A stretch of 7,240 nucleotides of DNA from CAZAYP01 sp964489425 [NCBI: uncultured Verrucomicrobiota bacterium]. GTDB lineage: Bacteria; Verrucomicrobiota; Kiritimatiellia; RZYC01. The position numbers were made by a program, and so were the translations under genes. Below are positions 1-6,293 of the stretch, one piece after another. The DNA is taken from contig CAZAYP010000091.1 of assembly GCA_964489425.1 (NCBI GenBank), positions 11,045-18,284 on the forward strand. The letters run 5' to 3'. The first letter of the stretch is position 1. Each line of letters opens with the position of its first letter. The notes beneath the pieces were generated by a model, which worked only from the letters and a program-made list of their open reading frames with translations, was not told the origin of the DNA and did not search any database.

Positions 1-22
1 TGTCCATCCTGTGCATCCATGT
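1..22. repeat. Fragment of a decamer-type intergenic repeat arm
   Basis: The first 21 bases match 7178-7199 in direct orientation at about 19 of 22 aligned positions with one gap (units of the TCCATCC.TG type). The distal copy is the right arm of an inverted repeat (7099-7202). The copy here is therefore probably also a right arm whose partner lies upstream of the window. No coding signal is seen. Confidence 0.45.
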
Positions 23-63
23 AAAAAACATCCCCGTTCTTAAGCCCGGATGGCATGAGACGT

Positions 64-116
64 TGTCTGATGCCCGAATCAGATATCTAGCGTCTCTACG
101 GATTCGGGGTTCCCCG
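64..116. promoter_or_regulatory. Two small inverted repeats upstream of the pilin operon
   Basis: The sequence shows TCTGAT at 66-71 and ATCAGA at 78-83, a perfect 6-bp inverted repeat with a 6-base spacer. It extends to 64-85 if one G-U pair is allowed. A second one, CGGGG/CCCCG with a 2-base centre, lies at 105-116, just upstream of the candidate -10 hexamer. They could be operator half-sites or leader hairpins for the pilin operon. The regulator is unknown. Confidence 0.3.
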
Positions 117-117
117 G

Positions 118-126
118 TACTATAGT
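118..126 (+). promoter_or_regulatory. Weak candidate -10 element for the pilin operon
   Basis: TATAGT at 121-126 matches the sigma-70 -10 consensus at 5 of 6 bases. An overlapping TACTAT lies at 118-123. No good -35 hexamer is found 16-18 bp upstream. Initiation from this -10 would leave a leader of only about 12 nt that starts right at the Shine-Dalgarno-like AAAGGG (133-138). The call is therefore tentative and the true promoter may lie farther upstream. Confidence 0.25.
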
Positions 127-144
127 GGGTAGAAAGGGCAAGCC

Positions 145-681
145 ATGAACACAACGCAACAACAGTCTGAGCGGGCGGAAAGCGGCCGCCACCTCCGCGC
201 GCGGAGCGCGGCGGGATTCAGCTTTATGGAGATCATGGTCGTGGTCGGCATCATCGGCGTACTGCTGATGATTGCCGCGCCGGCCGTGGTGCGGCGGATC
301 CCGATTTACAAGATCGACTCGACCAAGTGGCACAACCTGGCCCAGTTCAACCGCGCGCGCATGCAGGCCATGGCCTTGGGCATGGACGTCAACCTGGTTT
401 ACAACCTGGGCGCCAAAACCTGCCGGCTGTGGGCGGACCGGGACCGCGACAACACCCAGGACGCGGGCGAATGGACCGAGTGGGACCTGACCGAGTATCC
501 GGACATCTCGTTCTGGGTATACCCCACGACCAACCTCCGGTTCCGGCCCGATGGCACCTTTTATAGCGGGTACTATGGGCTGATGTATTTCCGCATCATG
601 CAAAACGACCGCCCGGATTACACCTACATCTATGTGTATCCGTCAGGCAAAGTATACGCCTACGACTACCGATATGAATGA
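145..681 (+). CDS. FimT/GspH-like minor (pseudo)pilin
   Basis: This is a 178-aa prepilin-like protein, probably a minor pilin that helps start assembly of a type IV pilus or related filament from the inner membrane. A 24-residue basic leader ends at G24, followed by F25-S-F-M-E29 and a hydrophobic helix to about residue 47. This is the class III prepilin signal: cleavage after Gly by a PilD-type peptidase, with Glu at mature position 5. The mature protein would be about 154 aa, normal for GspH/FimT. The C-terminal strand has an SGKV motif where FimT proteins have a GR-type turn, and the last 55 residues contain 13 tyrosines. AAAGGG at 133-138, 6 bases before the ATG, supports this start. It is the first gene of the operon; its stop overlaps an ATG at 678 that is probably not the start of the next gene. 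FimT and GspH are hard to separate by sequence, so no symbol is given. Confidence 0.85.
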   Translation: MNTTQQQSERAESGRHLRARSAAGFSFMEIMVVVGIIGVLLMIAAPAVVRRIPIYKIDSTKWHNLAQFNRARMQAMALGMDVNLVYNLGAKTCRLWADRDRDNTQDAGEWTEWDLTEYPDISFWVYPTTNLRFRPDGTFYSGYYGLMYFRIMQNDRPDYTYIYVYPSGKVYAYDYRYE

Positions 682-695
682 ACCGCGATCCATAC

Positions 696-700
696 AGGAG
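696..700 (+). promoter_or_regulatory. Ribosome binding site deciding the start at 708
   Basis: AGGAG at 696-700 sits 7 bases before the ATG at 708. An in-frame ATG at 678 overlaps the upstream stop codon (ATGA) and would add ten charged or polar residues, but it has no such site. The downstream start also gives a typical short basic prepilin leader. Confidence 0.75.
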
Positions 701-707
701 AACCAAA

Positions 708-1124
708 ATGAAAAAATTGATTAAAAAATTGCGCGAAGGCTTCACCCTGGTTGAACTGATGCTGTCCGTGTTCATCATCCTGATCAGCGTGGCAGCCCTG
801 TCCAGCGCCATCTTCTGGGTGGCCTACACCACGGGCGACACCAACACGTCGGTCACCGGCATCCAGATCGCCCAGGCCAAATTCGAAGAGCTGCTCAGCA
901 GCGATTTCTCAGACATCGCGGACGGGTCGGAGGCGATCGACCCGTACACCATCGACTGGACCGTGGTGGATAACGACAACGAAAAAGAAATTGAAGTCAT
1001 CGTGCGCTGGACAGATTCCAAGAACCGCGCGCGGGAACTGATCCTGCAGACCATTGCCACGGAAAACGAGTTTGACCTGGCCGGGCTTAACTTTTCCGAC
1101 ATCTTCGTTACCTCGGGTTCCTGA
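708..1124 (+). CDS. PilV/GspI-like minor (pseudo)pilin
   Basis: From the start at 708 this is a 138-aa protein. Its 11-residue Lys/Arg-rich leader ends at G11, followed by F12-T-L-V-E16 and about 20 hydrophobic residues. This is a textbook class III prepilin signal, and the mature protein would be about 127 aa. The sequence after the helix (Q-x-A-Q-A-K-F-E-E-L-L, then a short beta-rich C-terminus with the strand IEVIVRW) fits the PilV/GspI group, whose members follow the helix with similar residues and sit second in minor-pilin operons. Its role would be as a subunit of the tip or priming complex of the pilus. The gap to the next gene is 21 bp, consistent with one transcript. Starting instead at 678 would give 148 aa. 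Assignment to PilV rather than GspI rests mainly on operon order. Confidence 0.82.
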   Translation: MKKLIKKLREGFTLVELMLSVFIILISVAALSSAIFWVAYTTGDTNTSVTGIQIAQAKFEELLSSDFSDIADGSEAIDPYTIDWTVVDNDNEKEIEVIVRWTDSKNRARELILQTIATENEFDLAGLNFSDIFVTSGS

Positions 1125-1145
1125 TTCACCAACCGGGAAAAGACC

Positions 1146-2027
1146 ATGACCATGAAAGAAATTCTTCCAGTGCACACGGCCACCGGGCGGCCTGCTCATC
1201 AGCGGCGCGGCGGGTTCACCCTTGTGGAAATGATGGTGGCAGCGGCCTTGCTCCTGCTGGTCACCGCCGGCCTGCTCCAGGCCTACATCCAGTACAGCCA
1301 TAGCATGAAGCGTAACCGCTTGCTGGCGGAACTCAACAGCACGCTGCGCATGGCCACCCTGTTCCTGTTCCGCGATATCAGCATGGCCGGCTACGGCCTG
1401 GATATCAGCGACGTGGAATTGAACTCCTGGATCGACTGGACCGATGCGTTGACCACCAACCCCACGATCACCCAAGGGGCCGGGTCGAATGCCGACCGGA
1501 TCACCATGGCCGCGGCTTACAACCGGGTCGGCAGCTTGAGCGCCCCGGCCGCGGTGGGCGACACCACCCTAAGCACGTCGCAAGGCACGGCCAGCGAGTT
1601 GAACCTCACCAACAAAAAGCTGATCTACATCGGCCGATCCGAACTGGCGCGCGTGACGGCCATCTCCTCGAACCAGATCACCATCAGCACCTCGCCCTCG
1701 GCCAACGCAGGGCTCGAGTACGCTTACCCGGCCAATGCCCCCATCGAACTGGTCAAGGTGTACACCTATATGATCTATCCCTCCAACCCGTCGTACCTGC
1801 AGCGCGAGGACTATACCGCCGGAACCCTGTCCTCGTGGTTCAGCGACATCATCACCGACAGCGTCGAGGACATGCAGGTCGTCCGCGACGGCGACCGGCT
1901 CGAGATCAGCCTCCGCGGCCGGTCCCTTGACACCGACCACTGGCACACGGATCCCACCTTTGGCGATAACTACATCCGGACGACGGTGACCAACGTGGTG
2001 TACATGCGTAATACACCGGGAGGCTAA
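1146..2027 (+). CDS. PilW-like minor pilin
   Basis: This is a 293-aa prepilin-like protein. A 23-residue leader ends RRGG23, followed by F24-T-L-V-E28 and a hydrophobic helix. The segment after the helix includes L-F-R-D-I-S-M-A-G-Y-G near residues 75-85, matching the R-D-[IL]-x-M-A-G-Y motif of PilW-family proteins. The rest is a Ser/Thr/Asn-rich, probably beta-rich periplasmic domain, which suits a larger minor pilin (the family is often 200-350 aa). PilW helps prime pilus assembly with FimT/FimU, PilV and PilX. The start at 1146 has GGGA 7 bases upstream; a second ATG two codons on (1152) is less well placed. The stop is 4 bp before the next ATG, and that gene's ribosome binding site lies inside the last codons here, so the two are probably translationally coupled. 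Confidence 0.85.
   Translation: MTMKEILPVHTATGRPAHQRRGGFTLVEMMVAAALLLLVTAGLLQAYIQYSHSMKRNRLLAELNSTLRMATLFLFRDISMAGYGLDISDVELNSWIDWTDALTTNPTITQGAGSNADRITMAAAYNRVGSLSAPAAVGDTTLSTSQGTASELNLTNKKLIYIGRSELARVTAISSNQITISTSPSANAGLEYAYPANAPIELVKVYTYMIYPSNPSYLQREDYTAGTLSSWFSDIITDSVEDMQVVRDGDRLEISLRGRSLDTDHWHTDPTFGDNYIRTTVTNVVYMRNTPGG
2018..2023 (+). promoter_or_regulatory. Strong ribosome binding site for the PilX-like gene
   Basis: GGGAGG at 2018-2023 lies 8 bases before the ATG at 2032 and overlaps the last codons of the PilW-like gene. It is the best Shine-Dalgarno sequence in the operon. It favours 2032 over the in-frame ATGs at 2056 and 2062. Confidence 0.7.
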
Positions 2028-2031
2028 GACC

Positions 2032-3255
2032 ATGAAAACAACATCAACAAATGACATGAAAATGACAATTTCCTGGCGCGAAAAGGAAGGCACCGTGCTG
2101 CTCACCACCATGGTGCTGCTGTTCTTCCTGTTTGTCATGGTGGCCGGCGTGATGCGATCCACGCTGTATGAACACGCCGGCGGCGTGTATTACCAGCGGG
2201 AACGCGAAGCCTTCTACAATGCCGAGGGCGGGCTGCGCTACATCATGGGCCAGATTTCTTCGGACTTGGCCAGTGGCGACCTGGGCGGGCTCACGGGCGA
2301 CGTGATCAACGTCAATTACACCGCTCCCGAAGGCATTGAGTTTGACCCTGTGACCCAACTGCGTCGCAACCAGGATGGCGAAGGCTACTATTTCGTGGTC
2401 AGCGGCCATTGCGAGAACGCCAGCGCCAGCTTGGAAGCCACCATCCGGCGCCGGCGGATGTTGACCGAGGCCGGCGTTTTCGCGGATGGCGAAATCCGCC
2501 TGCAACCGAATCAGGAATTTTACAGCTATGATTCCGACCAAGTGCTCAATCCCGTGCCTGCGGATTCTACGGGTGAAGCGAACCTTGGGTCCAACACGGA
2601 TATATGGTTGCAGAACAACAATATTATTGATGGCACGTTGATGCTGGGCGAATCGGAGGATGGTGTACTGCCGCCAGTCATCGCTGGCTGGGAAGACATG
2701 ACCGAATACGTGGGACGGATCAATCCGGACCCGCTGGGTGCGGTTGATGGCCCGCTGGCCCAAGCCTTTATCTATTATGCCACGCATAACGACAATGCCG
2801 CGGCCGGGATCGTGGGTAACGAAATAGACTTGGGCTCGCACGACGAACTCACCCTGGAGAGCGGCAGTTATTACCTCACCGATTTCGGCATGGGTGCGCA
2901 ATCCACTCTCACCATCAATGGAACGCCGCAAAACCCGGTGGTAATCTATTTGCATGGTCCGTTGCGGGTGCAACCCAACAGTGATTTGAACGTCACATCC
3001 GGCCAACCCTCCAATTTCTTCATCTTTTGCGACACCACGGATGAAATGCGCTTCCAGCCCCATGGTGATGCGCGCCTGTTTCTGTATGCGCCATTTGCGC
3101 CGATTAGGTTCCAGCCTCAGGGTAATATTATGGGCGTCCTATATGGCTCCGATATCCGGTTTCAACCCGGTAATAATGTTTACGTGGACACGTCGCTGCT
3201 CGACAAGTTCTGGAGCCCGTCGGTCGAAATGCTGCAGTGGCGCTGGCTGTTCTAG
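2032..3255 (+). CDS. PilX-like pilus assembly protein with a long beta-rich C-terminal domain
   Basis: This is a 407-aa protein. Residues 19-42 are E-G-T-V-L-L-T followed by a hydrophobic helix, and residues 57-72 contain R-E-A-F-Y-N-A-E-G-G-L-R, the A-F-x-A-A-E-x-x-L-R motif of the PilX N-terminal domain. As in many PilX proteins, the Glu at mature position 5 is missing. The protein is about twice the length of classical PilX. Its C-terminal part (about 150-390) looks like the uncharacterised domain I know as DUF7305, found on PilX-like proteins of several phyla: short strands, many Asn/Gly turns, and the segment P-V-V-I-Y-L-H-G. A motif R-[FLV]-Q-P recurs at R156, R312, R340, R359 and R376, suggesting rungs of a beta-helix or stacked-strand fold. 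It closes the pilin operon; no pilY1-like gene follows, and a hairpin-rich gap separates it from the kinase gene. The N-terminal assignment is firm, but the C-terminal function is unknown. Confidence 0.82.
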   Translation: MKTTSTNDMKMTISWREKEGTVLLTTMVLLFFLFVMVAGVMRSTLYEHAGGVYYQREREAFYNAEGGLRYIMGQISSDLASGDLGGLTGDVINVNYTAPEGIEFDPVTQLRRNQDGEGYYFVVSGHCENASASLEATIRRRRMLTEAGVFADGEIRLQPNQEFYSYDSDQVLNPVPADSTGEANLGSNTDIWLQNNNIIDGTLMLGESEDGVLPPVIAGWEDMTEYVGRINPDPLGAVDGPLAQAFIYYATHNDNAAAGIVGNEIDLGSHDELTLESGSYYLTDFGMGAQSTLTINGTPQNPVVIYLHGPLRVQPNSDLNVTSGQPSNFFIFCDTTDEMRFQPHGDARLFLYAPFAPIRFQPQGNIMGVLYGSDIRFQPGNNVYVDTSLLDKFWSPSVEMLQWRWLF

Positions 3256-3271
3256 CCAAACCTCACCTCAT

Positions 3272-3310
3272 CACGGCCCGGGAGGGCCGTGCCACGTGGC
3301 GCGGGGCGCC
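3272..3310. repeat. Cluster of GC-rich hairpins after the pilin operon
   Basis: Three adjacent palindromes are visible. CACGGCCC (3272-3279) pairs perfectly with GGGCCGTG (3284-3291) around a GGGA loop. GCCACGTGGC (3291-3300) is its own reverse complement. GGCGC (3298-3302) pairs with GCGCC (3306-3310). No T-tract follows, so this is not a standard intrinsic terminator, although it may still stabilise the 3' end of the pilin mRNA. The segment GCGGGGCGCCTG (3301-3312) recurs with one inserted A at 6777-6789, so it probably belongs to a dispersed repeat family. Confidence 0.5.
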
Positions 3311-3328
3311 TGTCCCGCGTTAAATCAG

Positions 3329-3356
3329 TTGCACCGGGCGCGTTTCGCACTACAAT
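3329..3356 (+). promoter_or_regulatory. Candidate sigma-70 promoter for the two-component operon
   Basis: TTGCAC at 3329-3334 (3 of 6 with the -35 consensus) and TACAAT at 3351-3356 (5 of 6 with the -10 consensus) are separated by 16 bp. Transcription would start near 3363, at the left edge of the inverted repeat at 3364-3391. This gives a leader of about 30 nt before the kinase ATG. The location and -10 match are good; the -35 match is modest. Confidence 0.45.
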
Positions 3357-3363
3357 GAACATG

Positions 3364-3391
3364 CCAACCCGAGGGCGCGGTTCCGGGTTGG
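3364..3391 (+). promoter_or_regulatory. Inverted repeat in the leader of the kinase gene
   Basis: CCAACCCG (3364-3371) is the exact reverse complement of CGGGTTGG (3384-3391), with 12 bases between. The right arm ends one base before the ATG at 3393 and contains the only purine-rich tract that could serve as ribosome binding site. In RNA it could hide that site; in DNA it could be an operator just downstream of the candidate -10. Which applies is unknown. Confidence 0.5.
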
Positions 3392-3392
3392 G

Positions 3393-5498
3393 ATGATCGC
3401 CGCTATGCAACCGGGCATGTATGTCAACCTGCTGCTGGTGACCAGCGCCATTTACGTGGCGATGATCATGTTTGCGCTGACGCGGCGCAAAACCGCGGCC
3501 GGCCACCTGTTCATCGGCATCATGACGATTGCCGCAGTCTGGGCGCTGGCCTACTATTTAGAACTGGTCAGCGACTCGATCGCCACCAAGAAGCTGTGGA
3601 TCCGCATTCGATTCCTGTTCCTGCCGTTCCTCTCGCTATTCTGGCTGTCCATGGTGCAGCAACTGACCGGCCGGGGCCGCTGGCTGACCCGGCCGGTCTG
3701 GGTGGCACTCACGGCCCTGGCCGTGACCACGGTGGTCATCATCCAGACCATGGACTGGCACCCATGGTTCTGGACGGATTTCACCATGCAGGAAGAGTAC
3801 GGGATGCACATCCTGCAGTGGCAGCGCCATGGATGGGACACCGTGCTGCAACTTTACCAGAACCTCTTGAGCATCGTCAGCCTAGTGATGCTGCTGCGCG
3901 CGTGGTCCGGGGCCGCGCCGGTCCAGCGCCGGCAAATCATCCTGCTGGTGCTGTCGTTCGTGCTGCCCATGGCGGTCAACATGCTGTTTGTTGTTGGGCA
4001 TTCCCCGCTGCCGCACATCAACCTGGGGCCGTTCACCATGATCATCTCCGGCCTGCTCACGGGCTGGGCGCTGTTCGGGTACCACGCGCTGGACGTGGTG
4101 CCGGTGGCGCGCGACGCCGTGATCGAGCAACTGCCGGACTGGGTGGTGGTGCTGGATCAGCAAGGCCTGGTGGTGGACATGAACCAATCCGCCGCCGCGG
4201 GCATGGGGGTGTCCGCCACCCATGGCCTGGGCCAGCCCGCCAGCGCGTTGCCCCTGCCCTGGCGCCAGCTCTTCGAGAACCGGCCGGCCACGGAATCCAG
4301 CCCCATGGAGCTGCTGGTGGGGGGGCAATCGCGGTGGTACGAGCGGGTTTTCCAGGATTTATCCGGCCGCCGCCAGCCCATGGGCACGTTGTGCCGGTTC
4401 CGGGACGTCACGGCGTTGACCCGCGCCCAGCAGGCCCTGCGCAGCAGCGAGGAAGAGTTGCGCCTGATCCTGGACAATATCGCCGAGGCCGTGTACGTGC
4501 ACGACGACCAAGGGGTGATCCTGGCCGTCAACAAGCCCGCGCTGCGCATGTTCCACATGCCGGACGAGCAGACCGCCCGGCGCTTCGACCTGTTCCGCGA
4601 CTATTCCGCGCCCGACTACACGCCGGCCGAAACGAGCGGGATGCGCAGCCTGTGGGCGCGGGTACTGGCCGGGGAACGGGTGGTGATCCCGCACTGGCGC
4701 AGCCGCCGGCCGCTGGACGGATCGCTGCTCGACATGCAGATCATCCTGCAGCGCATCCACCGCGGCAAGCAGGCGCTGATCCTGGCCACGGCCATGGATA
4801 TCAGCGAGCACCTGGCGCGAGAGCGCGAGAGCCTGGAAATGGAGAAGCTCCGGTCCCAGCGGCAACTGGTTGATCAGCAGCGCCGGCTGCTGAGCGACAT
4901 GCACGACGGGATCGGCGGCATCGCGGCCAACATCGCCATCCTGGCCAACCTGGGGCAGGAGGAAGACACCGGGGCCGCCAAAAACCGGCGCCTGGAAAGC
5001 ATCGAGAACCTGGCAGCCGAGGGCAACGCCGAAATCCGCAGCCTGATGAACGCCCTGGAGCACCCGGACTACTGCTGGCCGGACTGGCTCTACGAGGTGC
5101 GCAAGTACGGGAAAACCGCCTGCGAGGGCCACGGCGTGGAGTTCCGCCCGACGGTGATGGGCGCCCCGTACCCCAGCAACTTCAGCCTGCCGGCGGGCAT
5201 CTCGCTGCTGCGGGTGATCAAGGAGGGCATCGCCAATGCGGTCAAGCATGCCCAGGCCACACAGCTCCACCTCCAGGTGGAATTCGCCGCCGACCACCTC
5301 GGGATCACGCTCCAGGACGATGGCGTAGGGTTCAACCCAACGCGCCGGGCCACCGGCCGAGGCATGCAGAATATTCGCCGCCGGGTTGAAGAATTGGGCG
5401 GCAGCTTCGAGATCCGCGGCCAGCCGGGCACCCGCCTGACCCTGCGTATTCCCGTACCCATAATATACCCAACTGGCGAGGTTGCCAAGCCGGGCTGA
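3393..5498 (+). CDS. 7TM sensor histidine kinase with two PAS domains (NarL/UhpB type)
   Basis: This is a 701-aa membrane sensor kinase. Residues 1-230 are strongly hydrophobic with about seven helices and match the 7TM N-terminal region of histidine kinases (for example the A-V-W-A-L-A-Y-Y-L-E-L helix and the P-W-F-W-T-D-F loop). PAS domain 1 spans about 245-342 and PAS domain 2 about 353-473, followed by a helical linker. The dimerisation and phosphotransfer segment has M-H-D-G-I-G-G with H504 as the likely phosphorylated histidine, the HisKA_3 form of NarL/UhpB/DegS-type kinases. The ATPase domain (about 607-697) has N615 in the N box, D642-D-G-V-G646, and G655-R-G657. All catalytic motifs look intact. 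ATG 3393 is preceded by only GGGTTGGG; ATG 3405 is an alternative. The partner response regulator follows 19 bp later. The signal is not evident; the 7TM part may sense a membrane or periplasmic cue and the PAS domains a small ligand. Confidence 0.92.
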   Translation: MIAAMQPGMYVNLLLVTSAIYVAMIMFALTRRKTAAGHLFIGIMTIAAVWALAYYLELVSDSIATKKLWIRIRFLFLPFLSLFWLSMVQQLTGRGRWLTRPVWVALTALAVTTVVIIQTMDWHPWFWTDFTMQEEYGMHILQWQRHGWDTVLQLYQNLLSIVSLVMLLRAWSGAAPVQRRQIILLVLSFVLPMAVNMLFVVGHSPLPHINLGPFTMIISGLLTGWALFGYHALDVVPVARDAVIEQLPDWVVVLDQQGLVVDMNQSAAAGMGVSATHGLGQPASALPLPWRQLFENRPATESSPMELLVGGQSRWYERVFQDLSGRRQPMGTLCRFRDVTALTRAQQALRSSEEELRLILDNIAEAVYVHDDQGVILAVNKPALRMFHMPDEQTARRFDLFRDYSAPDYTPAETSGMRSLWARVLAGERVVIPHWRSRRPLDGSLLDMQIILQRIHRGKQALILATAMDISEHLARERESLEMEKLRSQRQLVDQQRRLLSDMHDGIGGIAANIAILANLGQEEDTGAAKNRRLESIENLAAEGNAEIRSLMNALEHPDYCWPDWLYEVRKYGKTACEGHGVEFRPTVMGAPYPSNFSLPAGISLLRVIKEGIANAVKHAQATQLHLQVEFAADHLGITLQDDGVGFNPTRRATGRGMQNIRRRVEELGGSFEIRGQPGTRLTLRIPVPIIYPTGEVAKPG

Positions 5499-5506
5499 CG
5501 GCGGGC

Positions 5507-5510
5507 AGGA
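5507..5510 (+). promoter_or_regulatory. Ribosome binding site deciding the regulator start at 5518
   Basis: AGGA at 5507-5510 is 7 bases before the ATG at 5518. The longer reading frame would begin with TTG at 5482, inside the kinase gene, and add 12 residues ahead of the conserved beta-1 strand of the receiver domain. The ATG start puts that strand at residues 2-6, which is normal for the family. Confidence 0.65.
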
Positions 5511-5517
5511 TGGCGGC

Positions 5518-6156
5518 ATGAACTTATGCGTGGTTGAAGATAACCGGGAATTGCTCAAGAACCTGGTCGCGCGCCTCGACCGCGAGCCGGACATGGCCAT
5601 CATCGGCTCGTTCTCCGATGCCGAGACCGCGGTGAGCCAGTGCGACTGGCCCAACGTCACCGTGCTGCTGGCCGACATCGAGCTGCCCGGCATGTCGGGC
5701 GTCAAGCTCATGGAGTTTATCTGCCCGCAGTACCCGAACCTCCTGCCCATGGCGTACACGATCTGCGACGACCGCCAAACCGTGTTTGCCGCGCTGAAAG
5801 CCGGCGCGTTCGGCTACATCCTGAAAGGCGCCCCGATCCGGGAGCTGACCGCCGCGCTGCGCCAACTGCAGGCCGGCGGCTCGCCCATGAGCCCGGCCAT
5901 CGCCCGCTTTGTCATTCGCGAGCTGCACCAAACGCCGGCCGCCGATGCGGAGTCGGATCCGCTGACCGAGCGCGAGCTGGAAATTCTGCAACTGGTGGCT
6001 GAAGGCCTGCTGTACAAGGAAATCGCGGAACGCACGCACGCCAGCATTCACACGGTCCACACCCACATCAAGCGGATCTACCACAAGCTGCACGCCCATG
6101 GCCGCCAGGAGGCCATTGTCGCCGCGCGCCAGGCCGGGTTGCTGACGTCCGGCTGA
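5518..6156 (+). CDS. NarL/FixJ-family response regulator
   Basis: From the ATG at 5518 this is a 212-aa DNA-binding response regulator, the usual length for the family. The receiver domain (about 1-120) has the acidic pair E7-D8, the phosphorylation site D53 (in L-L-A-D-I-E-L-P-G-M-S-G), T81 and K103, so the complete phosphorylation set is present. The C-terminal LuxR-type helix-turn-helix (about 148-212) starts with L-T-E-R-E-L-E-I-L-Q-L-V-A-E-G and carries Y-K-E-I-A-E-R and the recognition-helix sequence S-I-H-T-V-H-T-H-I-K-R-I-Y-H-K-L. It should be phosphorylated by the kinase encoded 19 bp upstream, then dimerise and bind promoter DNA. Targets are unknown: the upstream pilin operon and the pair's own promoter are reasonable but unproven. 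No intrinsic terminator follows; an 8-bp target duplication of a mobile element begins 10 bp after the stop codon. Confidence 0.93.
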   Translation: MNLCVVEDNRELLKNLVARLDREPDMAIIGSFSDAETAVSQCDWPNVTVLLADIELPGMSGVKLMEFICPQYPNLLPMAYTICDDRQTVFAALKAGAFGYILKGAPIRELTAALRQLQAGGSPMSPAIARFVIRELHQTPAADAESDPLTERELEILQLVAEGLLYKEIAERTHASIHTVHTHIKRIYHKLHAHGRQEAIVAARQAGLLTSG

Positions 6157-6166
6157 GACCGGGTTG

Positions 6167-6174
6167 ATCAAGCT
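6167..6174. repeat. Left target-site duplication (ATCAAGCT)
   Basis: ATCAAGCT directly precedes the left terminal inverted repeat and is repeated exactly at 6729-6736 after the right one. Perfect 8-bp direct repeats outside inverted termini are the mark of a transposition event. Confidence 0.8.
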
Positions 6175-6293
6175 GTAAGGCCTCAGTGAAACGGGGTGAT
6201 AAGGCGCCGGGCTTGAGATGGGCGCCCATCATCAGTCGTCGTTTCCGAACCCGCTACAGGGGAAGCATACGGTGCAGTTCCTTGTTTATTTTT

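Noticed and set aside
51-66. Sigma-54 promoter (TGGCAT ... TTGT) upstream of the pilin operon
   Set aside because: The GG and the following G are 11 bases apart rather than the required GG-N10-GC, and the -12 GC is GT. Spacing and core are both wrong.
678-710. Upstream start (ATGA overlap) for the PilV-like gene
   Set aside because: There is no ribosome binding site at that ATG. AGGAG fits the ATG at 708, which gives a normal short prepilin leader.
2044-3063. 339-codon minus-strand frame over the PilX-like gene
   Set aside because: It is antisense to a gene with a clear PilX N-terminus and strong ribosome binding site; no domain is recognised.
3272-3300. Intrinsic terminator after the PilX-like gene
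   Set aside because: The stem is strong, but no T-tract follows; it is recorded as a repeat or hairpin instead.
3596-4873. 425-codon + strand frame inside the kinase gene
   Set aside because: It is rich in Ala, Gly, Pro and Arg, shows no motif, and is out of frame with an intact, motif-complete kinase.
4359-5759. 466-codon minus-strand open frame
   Set aside because: It lies antisense to the kinase and regulator genes, which have complete motifs. It has no recognisable domain and is a by-product of high GC at third codon positions.
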